Positions 1 to 5,590 of a stretch of DNA of 5,590 nucleotides are shown piece after piece. The position numbers and the translations under genes are program-made. Source of the DNA: Bacteroidota bacterium (GTDB lineage: Bacteria; Bacteroidota; Bacteroidia; Chitinophagales; Chitinophagaceae); assembly GCA_028876035.1 (NCBI GenBank), contig JAGWTK010000290.1, positions 1-5,590 of the forward strand. The letters run 5' to 3'. A model generated the notes under the pieces. It did not search any database. It was not told the DNA's origin and worked only from the letters and a program-made list of their open reading frames with translations. How positions within the stretch are numbered: the stretch's first letter is position 1; each line of letters starts with the position of its first letter.

Positions 1-7
1 CTTTTTA

Positions 8-41
8 GGGTTTACGCGCCGCCTTTCCAGGCGGCGTACCC
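8..41 (-). terminator. GC-rich hairpin 19 bases after the glycosyltransferase stop, possible terminator
   Basis: CGCCGCC (17-23) pairs perfectly with GGCGGCG (30-36) around a 6-base loop, and GGGT (8-11) can pair with ACCC (38-41) across a small internal bulge. Its place just after the stop codon suggests transcript termination or 3'-end protection. On the minus strand no U-run follows (the sequence is A-rich), so it is not a textbook intrinsic terminator in that direction. On the plus strand a short TTTT (43-46) follows, so it could also serve a convergent gene to the left of the window. Confidence 0.45.
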
Positions 42-59
42 ATTTTCAGGAACCAGTTT

Positions 60-3000
60 TCACGTTACTATATCTTTTACGCTTCCGGTTCGTTTCAATA
101 CACCCCAGTTTTGCAGTTCTCCTTTGATGGCCTTACGGAATGATTTGAATAAAACGTAGTACATCAGCCAGCGATAGACAAATCGTTGTGGAATCAGCCA
201 AACAAGTTTCGACAGTTTCTCTTTTTCGTAACTGAAGGCCAGCACCGATACAGCCGCATCCACCAGCATAAATACCAGGTAATAAGTAAGGATGCGCGTG
301 CCGTTTCCGGTCCAGATGCCTATCAGCATAAACAAATCTGCCAGCGGGGCAATGGTGGGTATGATGAACTGGAATATGAGAATGTTGGGCAGTGCAATCC
401 AGCCCAGCCATTTGTATTTCCAGTTGAACAGTGCATCGCGGTTTTTGTAAAAGGTTTGCATAACGCCAAAGCTCCAGCGAAAACGTTGCTTGAGGAACAT
501 CTTTACCGTTTCGGGTGCTTCTGTCATCGCGATCGCCTTGTTTTCATTTTCTATTGAGTAGCCACATCGAAGGATGCGCACGGTTAAGTCGCAGTCTTCC
601 GCCAGTGTATCCGTCGTAAAACCGCCTGCTTCTTCAATCGCTAGTTTGCGGAACGCACCAATCGCCCCGGGCACTACCGTGATGGCATTTACAGCAGCAA
701 ATGCTTTGCGGTCGAAGTTCTGACTGGTGATATATTCAATCGCCTGCCAGCGCGTAATCGCATTTATCTCGTTGCCCACCTTCACGTTGCCTGCTACAGC
801 ACCCACGGGCATCTCGCGGGTAAGCGTTGGATCGAAATGCCGCATCAGCAGTGAAATGGCATTTGGTAGCAGTTTTGTGTCGGCGTCAATACAAACCACA
901 TAATCCGCGGAAGATTGCGCAATTCCATAATTCAGTGCCGATGCTTTGCCGCCATTGGGTTTGGTGAGTATGCGCATGCGCGGATGTCTTTCGAAGGCAG
1001 CTTTCACTTTTTCATAGGTTGCGTCTTTGCTTCCATCGTCTACAAATATGATTTCGAAATTGGGATAGTCGGCCTGCAGGAGATTATTGAGCGAACTCAC
1101 TGCATTTACTTCTTCGTTGTAGGCAGGTACAATAATACTTACCAGCGGTGCTGCTGCGGGCGTTGCTATCCAGGCAGGCACTATGTTCAGTTTTTTATCG
1201 AGTTGCTGCTGGCGGGATGCAAGTACGGCCATCAGGACGATCCTGGACAACGATAGAATAATAAAAACGATAAAGAGGGAAGACAGGATGTGTCCGCCCC
1301 AATACCCCACTTCTGCCAGGAAACTTTCGAACTGGATCAGGTAGTAGCCGCTTCCATGCGGTACTTCAGGCATCAAATCGTCTTTCTTCTTGCCCAGTAA
1401 ATCTGCAACGGTCGTGAATGTGTAGCCCTCATCTTTAAAATGTTTAATGATGCGGGGCAATGCATCTACCGTTGCCTGTCGCGAAGTACCACCTGCATCG
1501 TGCAGCAAGATGATATTGCTGGGCAAACTATCGCGTGTAAGTCGTTCTTTTTCCCGGATGGTACGTGCTACGATCGAGTCGGCAGGGGTATTCGGTTCCC
1601 AGTCGAGCGGATCAATGGATTCGCCGACATCCAGATAGTTCTTTTCGTGTGCCCAGGCAACGGGGATCAGTTCTTCAAATTTCTGCGGCTGGAAATCGGC
1701 GTTGAATGGTGCACGGAACATAATGGTGGAATGTCCCGTGATGCATTCGATAAGCAAACGGGTAGACTCCATCTCGAGGATGGCCCGTCTGTGGCTCACT
1801 TTTGCAATGTTAGGATGGGTAAACGTGTGGTTGCCGATCTCGTGTCCTTCCCGGTAGATACGTTTTACGAGGGGAATATTGTTTTCGGCGTTCAGTCCAA
1901 CGATAAAAAAAGTGGCCGGCACTTTCTCTGCACTCAGGATGTCCAGTATTTTCCGGGTGTAGATGGGGTCGGGGCCGTCATCAAACGTTAGCACCAGTTT
2001 CTTTTTGTTTTTTACCAGGTCGCCACCGTAACTTTTAGCAATCCATTTGGAAGGCAGTGTATCATAATGTTCTTCCGAGATAAGCATTTCCGCGGAATCA
2101 ATTTCAGGGACAATCCTTCCGCTGGTGGGGCCGCCTACAATGTCGAGTATTTCTCCCGAACCTTCGTAATCTACGTTCTTTTCACCCATCAAAGTGGGGA
2201 TAGAGGCAAACGAGGCGAAATCGAACCGGCTGATGCTGTCGCGGCTCATATCGCGATCATAAAAGTCCCACATGCGCGAATCTTCTGCACCCAGCCGCCA
2301 TAGTGAAACGCCGCTCAGTCCATATTCGGTGGCAAACCGCAGGCTGTTGAATGTAGTGGCAGCGTCTGTGAAATAGACGATGTGTTCATTGCCCAGGTCA
2401 TCGGTGTAAGTGAAGCGCAGGTTATAGGTGTCGTTGTCGAAATCGATGGGGCGCTTGTATGTGCGTGCCCGTAACAGTACTTGCTGGTAAGTGATGGGGC
2501 GCGCACTGACTGGCTTTTTGCCGGAGGCATCCATGGTCCAGTCGTATCCAAACCCTGCTGCGGCAAGGATTAATTTTTCTGCGGGAATCTTTTTTGCGGC
2601 CTGGTCTACGGCAGCTTCGATCCATTTCTGCTCAGCAATAGCGCCGGGCATTGAATTTTCTGAATGCTGATCATAGGCCATCAGGAAGAGATAATCGTTG
2701 TAACGGGCCAGTTCATCAAAATTGTAGTCTTCGTTGAACGGTACCACGTCCTGTGTTACCAGGTAGCCGCGTGCATGCAACTTTTCGTAGAGTTCTTTCT
2801 GGAACTGTACGAGCGTTTCGTTTTTTTGTTCGATGAGATCTTCAAAGTCTACGTTTACCCCTGACAGGCCGTATTTCCCGAGAATTTGTATCAGATCGGC
2901 AATCAGCTTGTCTTTCTTTTTTGGATTGTTGATAATGCGGTGTACCACATCACCCCTGAATGCTTCTTTGTACGCATTGGAAAGAATGGGTATAATTTTT

Positions 3001-3548
3001 ACGCCCGAACGTTTCATTACATCATAAGCCGGGCCATCAATATTCGCGGTGATGCTGTCTCCGTTCGGATCAAGAAACAGCCATTCCGGGATCACCATGT
3101 TGAGGTGGCCGATATTCTTTTCCAGCGAGGTATACGATTGCGGGTCCCAGTTCACAAAAAAGGCCGCACGAATACCCGCGCCAAAACGGCGAAAAGAATA
3201 GAAGCTGGAATCGGCATGCACCAGCAGCCCGTTTTTACGCCTGAAACGGCGGGGGATGGGATAATTACCCCGGCTGTACACTTCTTTCTCATTGATAAAT
3301 TTCCGGTAGCCGCCGTATTGCTTGCTGATTTTCGACTGGCTCACCAGGTAACGGTTAGTCGTATCCGTGAGAATTGCTTTTTCTGTTTCGTTCAAACGGG
3401 GCATGCCGGGGGTGCCTGCGGTGAGCAGGGTAAGGATCGTTACGGCTATCCCGATGATAACCAGGAAAAGGAAAAGGCGGCTGGCCCATTTAAAGCGCTG
3501 CCAGCGGGTTGGGTTGTTGGTCTGGAAGACCTGTTTAGTATGGCTCAT
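60..3548 (-). CDS. Trimodular membrane protein: GH18 domain + polysaccharide deacetylase (NodB/CE4) + processive GT2 glycosyltransferase
   Basis: Predicted inner-membrane enzyme of 1162 residues that polymerises, deacetylates and possibly trims an exopolysaccharide. Seen: a basic N-terminus, then a membrane segment at about 24-43. A GH18-like domain at about 122-424 has SGVNVDFE at 229-236 (likely acid E236), MAYD at 290-293 and a late Trp at 417. A NodB domain at about 515-720 has all five motifs: TFDDGP (D523, D524), HTFTH (574-578), RAPF (612-615), DW (649-650) and LLHD (H683). A membrane segment at about 750-777 leads to a GT2 domain with PAYNE, VDDGS (D837, D838), DAD (888-890), ED (984-985) and QRFRW (1021-1025), the mark of processive beta-glycan synthases. 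Three or four hydrophobic segments follow (about 1047-1137). Inferred topology: GH18 and NodB in the periplasm, GT2 in the cytoplasm. The sugar is unproven; GlcNAc is likeliest from NodB. Start: ATG at 3548, with weak GGAAC just upstream; an in-frame GTG at 3566 would add six residues and has no ribosome site. Confidence 0.93.
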   Translation of the reverse strand: MSHTKQVFQTNNPTRWQRFKWASRLFLFLVIIGIAVTILTLLTAGTPGMPRLNETEKAILTDTTNRYLVSQSKISKQYGGYRKFINEKEVYSRGNYPIPRRFRRKNGLLVHADSSFYSFRRFGAGIRAAFFVNWDPQSYTSLEKNIGHLNMVIPEWLFLDPNGDSITANIDGPAYDVMKRSGVKIIPILSNAYKEAFRGDVVHRIINNPKKKDKLIADLIQILGKYGLSGVNVDFEDLIEQKNETLVQFQKELYEKLHARGYLVTQDVVPFNEDYNFDELARYNDYLFLMAYDQHSENSMPGAIAEQKWIEAAVDQAAKKIPAEKLILAAAGFGYDWTMDASGKKPVSARPITYQQVLLRARTYKRPIDFDNDTYNLRFTYTDDLGNEHIVYFTDAATTFNSLRFATEYGLSGVSLWRLGAEDSRMWDFYDRDMSRDSISRFDFASFASIPTLMGEKNVDYEGSGEILDIVGGPTSGRIVPEIDSAEMLISEEHYDTLPSKWIAKSYGGDLVKNKKKLVLTFDDGPDPIYTRKILDILSAEKVPATFFIVGLNAENNIPLVKRIYREGHEIGNHTFTHPNIAKVSHRRAILEMESTRLLIECITGHSTIMFRAPFNADFQPQKFEELIPVAWAHEKNYLDVGESIDPLDWEPNTPADSIVARTIREKERLTRDSLPSNIILLHDAGGTSRQATVDALPRIIKHFKDEGYTFTTVADLLGKKKDDLMPEVPHGSGYYLIQFESFLAEVGYWGGHILSSLFIVFIILSLSRIVLMAVLASRQQQLDKKLNIVPAWIATPAAAPLVSIIVPAYNEEVNAVSSLNNLLQADYPNFEIIFVDDGSKDATYEKVKAAFERHPRMRILTKPNGGKASALNYGIAQSSADYVVCIDADTKLLPNAISLLMRHFDPTLTREMPVGAVAGNVKVGNEINAITRWQAIEYITSQNFDRKAFAAVNAITVVPGAIGAFRKLAIEEAGGFTTDTLAEDCDLTVRILRCGYSIENENKAIAMTEAPETVKMFLKQRFRWSFGVMQTFYKNRDALFNWKYKWLGWIALPNILIFQFIIPTIAPLADLFMLIGIWTGNGTRILTYYLVFMLVDAAVSVLAFSYEKEKLSKLVWLIPQRFVYRWLMYYVLFKSFRKAIKGELQNWGVLKRTGSVKDIVT

Positions 3549-3632
3549 TGGTTCCGGCGGCTTCACTACAGGAAAAGATGAATCGCCGCGCGGTAAAAGT
3601 ACGATGACAATTGTTAATCTTTTGCAACGTGG

Positions 3633-5426
3633 CTAGTAATCCAGCTCAAGGCGCAGCCGGTCTTTGAGCTCCTTTACCAGCGGGTATTCTGCGGCCATAC
3701 GCTGGTATTGTTCCCGGGTGCTCAGCGGAATGTCAACTTTATCCGAAAGGTCGAGTTGTTCTTCGATCAGGATATAAAAAGTGAGCTGACGGTTGTTGAA
3801 TGCCTGCTGCAGGTGTTCTGAAAGTTTTACGCGCTCCGACTCGATAAATTTTGACTGCAGGTTATTGGGTGTTACAATTTCAAAGCTCGCTTCATCCCGG
3901 ATGCGAAGGGTCGCCAGGTCGAAACTTTGTACTGCAGGATTTTTACCATCGCGGAGTTGCGCAGTAAATTGTGCCCAGGCATTTTGCAGCGCCGCTTCAG
4001 TGAGTGGAATAGCGGCACTCGCAGCCGCCTGGGTGTTTCCTGCAAACTGGTTGCGGATTTTACCCAGCGCACCCAACTTGCCAACCGTTGACGTCGCCGA
4101 TTTGCTGGTGGGCATTTCACCAGTGCTGGCCTTTTTTCCCACGGGAATGCTCACCGCTGGTGGTTCCTGGGGGGATACTGTTTCGATGGTAAGCTTTGCG
4201 GCTGCAGTGGTTTTTGTCTCCGCTTGTTTTTCCGGTACCGGAATAAAGTTTAGCCGGCGGAAGGCAACCGGCTTTGCGGTGTCAACCAGTTTTTTTTTTG
4301 TGATGCCACCGTCGCCGGTACTCAGCTCGAGCGCCTGGTTGAGGTAGCAAAGTTTGATGAGGGTAAGCTCTACCTGCAATCTTTTATTGCGCGCGCCTTT
4401 GAACTGCATCACAGCGTCGTTTACGATATTAAGTGCGCTGATGATCCAGCTCACCGGTGTTGCAGCGGCGGTTTGGGTATATTTTTCTTTGAAACTGGCG
4501 ACTTCTTCCAGCAGGTGTACCACTCTTTCGTCTTTGCACACCATGAGGTTGCGGAGGAATTCGGCAAAGCCTTCCAACACCGTATCCCCTTCGAAACCTT
4601 TGTTGTTGATATCGTCGTACAAAAGCATGGCCCCGGCCAGGTCCTGCCGCTGCATGCAGTCCATCAGCTTGAAATAATAATCGGCATCAAGTATGTTCAG
4701 GTGTTCGAGTGTATTGGTATACGTTAGTTCGCCATTGGTAAAACTTACGATCTTGTCGAGTATGCTCAGCGCATCACGCATACATCCTTCACTTTTGCGC
4801 GCAATCAGGTGCAGCCCCGCCTGTTCAGCTTTGATGCCTTCTTTATCGGCAATCTCCTGCAGGTGTTCTACCGTGTCATTGGGTGTGATGCGCTTGAAAT
4901 CGAAGATCTGGCAGCGACTCAGGATCGTTGGTAGTATTTTATGTTTCTCCGTGGTAGCAAGAATAAAAATCGCGTAGGAGGGAGGCTCTTCCAGCGTTTT
5001 TAGAAATGCGTTAAAGGCGGAAGAACTGAGCATGTGTACCTCGTCGATGATATAGACCTTGTATTTACCGGCCTGCGGCGCAAACCGCACCTGTTCCACC
5101 AGTGAGCGGATATCATCCACCGAGTTATTGCTCGCAGCGTCCAGCTCATGTATGTTCAAAGAAGTGCCTTCGTTGAAGGACACACAGGAATGACAGGTAT
5201 TGCAGGCTTCGCCGTCTTTGCCCGGATGCTCACAATTGATTGTTTTCGCAAGAATTCTTGCACAAGTTGTTTTGCCCACGCCACGCGGACCGCAAAACAG
5301 GAAAGCATGCGCCAACTGCCCGTTACGGATAGCATTTTTTAAAGTAGTGGTAATATGACCCTGGCCGACCACCGTAGAAAAGGTTTGGGGACGGTACTTG
5401 CGCGCAGACACGATGAATTTCTCCAT
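3633..5426 (-). CDS. dnaX: DNA polymerase III subunit gamma/tau (DnaX)
   Basis: Clamp-loader ATPase of the replicase, acting in the cytoplasm: with delta and delta' it loads the beta sliding clamp, and full-length tau ties the loader to polymerase and helicase. Seen in the 597-residue product: Walker A GPRGVGKT at 46-53 (K52); zinc-module cysteines C65, C75, C78 and C81; Walker B IIDEVH with D128 and E129; sensor 1 at T158-T159; the SRC motif at 170-172 with arginine finger R171; and sensor 2 GCMRDA with R217. The helical oligomerisation domain runs to about 365. A linker rich in Ala, Thr, Lys and Pro follows (about 385-470), then a C-terminal domain (471-597) whose sequence I do not recognise in detail but which sits where tau's polymerase-binding part lies. 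E. coli tau has 643 residues, so this is full size. The ATG at 5426 is chosen because family conservation starts right there; the open frame continues 53 codons upstream into low-complexity sequence that does not look coding. No Shine-Dalgarno sequence is visible. Confidence 0.97.
   Translation of the reverse strand: MEKFIVSARKYRPQTFSTVVGQGHITTTLKNAIRNGQLAHAFLFCGPRGVGKTTCARILAKTINCEHPGKDGEACNTCHSCVSFNEGTSLNIHELDAASNNSVDDIRSLVEQVRFAPQAGKYKVYIIDEVHMLSSSAFNAFLKTLEEPPSYAIFILATTEKHKILPTILSRCQIFDFKRITPNDTVEHLQEIADKEGIKAEQAGLHLIARKSEGCMRDALSILDKIVSFTNGELTYTNTLEHLNILDADYYFKLMDCMQRQDLAGAMLLYDDINNKGFEGDTVLEGFAEFLRNLMVCKDERVVHLLEEVASFKEKYTQTAAATPVSWIISALNIVNDAVMQFKGARNKRLQVELTLIKLCYLNQALELSTGDGGITKKKLVDTAKPVAFRRLNFIPVPEKQAETKTTAAAKLTIETVSPQEPPAVSIPVGKKASTGEMPTSKSATSTVGKLGALGKIRNQFAGNTQAAASAAIPLTEAALQNAWAQFTAQLRDGKNPAVQSFDLATLRIRDEASFEIVTPNNLQSKFIESERVKLSEHLQQAFNNRQLTFYILIEEQLDLSDKVDIPLSTREQYQRMAAEYPLVKELKDRLRLELDY
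4290..4299 (-). other. A10 slippery run in dnaX, likely producing a gamma-like short form
   Basis: Seen: ten consecutive A on the coding strand, covering the end of the T376 codon and the K377-K379 codons, about ten residues after the clamp-loader core. Moving to the -1 frame (or adding one A to the mRNA) reads Thr-Gly and then TGA at 4284-4282, giving a 381-residue product. Moving to the +1 frame (or losing one A) ends at TAA at 4252-4250, giving 391 residues. Either product keeps the ATPase and oligomerisation domains and loses the tau linker and C-terminus. Known: Thermus thermophilus dnaX makes gamma by transcriptional slippage on an A9 run, and E. coli by -1 ribosomal frameshifting on A AAA AAG. 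A 6-bp stem (4268-4273 with 4252-4257, 10-base loop) lies 16 bases downstream, farther than usual for a frameshift stimulator, so transcriptional slippage seems more likely. Function is inferred. Confidence 0.65.
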
Positions 5427-5479
5427 AACCAGACGAAGGTAGCCAAAATTGAAATTTTTTGATGACGTAGTCCAGGGAA

Positions 5480-5507
5480 GGATTTTTGGATTTCTGGATT
5501 TCTGGAT
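5480..5507. repeat. Tandem repeat, 8-bp unit GGATTTCT, about 3.5 copies
   Basis: Plus-strand units are GGATTTTT (5480-5487), GGATTTCT (5488-5495), GGATTTCT (5496-5503) and the partial unit GGAT (5504-5507). The array lies 54 bases in front of the dnaX start, in the non-coding leader. The 8-base unit is not a multiple of three, which fits the view that the open frame extending through here is not translated. No function is known to me. Confidence 0.7.
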
Positions 5508-5532
5508 CACTGTTGTCCGGGGAAAACAGTGA
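5507..5532. repeat. Perfect 8-bp inverted repeat upstream of dnaX
   Basis: TCACTGTT (5507-5514) and AACAGTGA (5525-5532) are exact reverse complements separated by 10 bases (5515-5524). The dyad directly abuts the tandem repeat. It could be a regulator-binding site for dnaX, a weak hairpin in the leader, or the end of a transcript from outside the window. On the plus strand it is followed by T-rich sequence (5541-5560), but no plus-strand gene is seen that would need a terminator there. The repeat is certain; any role is a guess. Confidence 0.5.
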
Positions 5533-5590
5533 AATGATTGTTTTTGCTTGTTTTTCTGTTTAATGAGTACAATTTGGTTTAGCATGGGGT

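Noticed and set aside
1440..1991. Plus-strand open frame of 183 codons opposite the NodB domain
   Set aside because: The minus-strand frame carries all five NodB motifs here; the antisense product shows no family features.
2886..3581. Plus-strand open frame of 231 codons opposite the start of the large fusion gene
   Set aside because: It is antisense to the strongly supported GH18 region, has cysteine-, histidine- and arginine-rich composition typical of shadow frames, and shows no recognisable domain.
3594..3601. TACTTTTA on the minus strand as a Bacteroidota -7 box (TAnnTTTG) for the fusion gene
   Set aside because: The last base mismatches, and the nearest -33-like element (GTTG at 3625-3628) is 23 bases away, too far and itself imperfect.
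4252..4273. Hairpin downstream of the A10 run as a ribosomal frameshift stimulator
   Set aside because: The 6-bp stem starts 16 bases after the run, beyond the usual spacing, and no clear Shine-Dalgarno stimulator precedes the run. It is kept only as a remark under the slippery site.
3793..4347. Plus-strand open frame of 184 codons opposite the 3' half of dnaX
   Set aside because: It is antisense to the tau linker and C-terminus. Its Ser-, Ala- and Val-rich product, which resembles membrane segments, follows from the complementary codons.
5434..5441. TACCTTCG on the minus strand as a -7 box for dnaX
   Set aside because: There is one mismatch in the TTTG part, no TTTG at the expected -33 distance, and it would put the transcript start almost on the ATG.
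5541..5576. Plus-strand TTTG ... TACAATTTG resembling a Bacteroidota promoter pointing out of the window
   Set aside because: The -7-like element has three instead of two bases between TA and TTTG, and the window ends before any gene could be judged.
5427..5585. N-terminal extension of DnaX by 53 residues
   Set aside because: The added sequence is low complexity, runs through a non-triplet tandem repeat, and precedes the point where DnaX conservation starts (MEKFIVSARKYRP).

Overview
The window holds two complete protein genes, both on the minus strand, with short flanks. It most likely comes from a member of the Bacteroidota, plausibly of the Chitinophagaceae or a close relative. This rests on the DnaX N-terminus (starting MEKFIVSARKYRP), which has the form I know from that phylum, on the lack of strong Shine-Dalgarno sequences at either start, and on the large GH18/deacetylase/glycosyltransferase fusion, a type familiar from Chitinophaga-like genomes. 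The family assignment is inference from memory, not from a database search. Base composition looks moderate, and nothing suggests recent transfer: there is no transposase, tRNA, CRISPR array or phage gene.

In transcription order (right to left): positions 5590-5427 are non-coding leader in front of dnaX and hold an 8-bp tandem repeat and an 8-bp inverted repeat. dnaX (5426-3633) encodes the clamp-loader subunit tau of DNA polymerase III. After an 84-base gap comes a 1162-residue membrane protein (3548-60) that joins three enzyme modules in one chain: a GH18 glycosidase-like domain, a NodB-type polysaccharide deacetylase and a processive family 2 glycosyltransferase. Positions 59-1 contain a GC-rich hairpin that may end the transcript.

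The two genes have no evident functional link. They are co-oriented with no convincing terminator between them, so read-through from dnaX is possible. The fused protein probably makes a beta-linked, N-acetylhexosamine-type polymer at the inner membrane and deacetylates and trims it on the outer side of that membrane. That would combine in one polypeptide roles that E. coli splits between PgaC and PgaB.

The most notable detail is a run of ten A residues in dnaX, just after the clamp-loader domains. Both shifted reading frames after the run stop quickly (within 2 and about 13 codons), so slippage there would yield a gamma-like short form of DnaX, as known in Thermus (transcriptional slippage) and E. 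coli (ribosomal frameshift). Apart from this, the window looks like an ordinary chromosomal region, and I see no undescribed multi-gene system in it.
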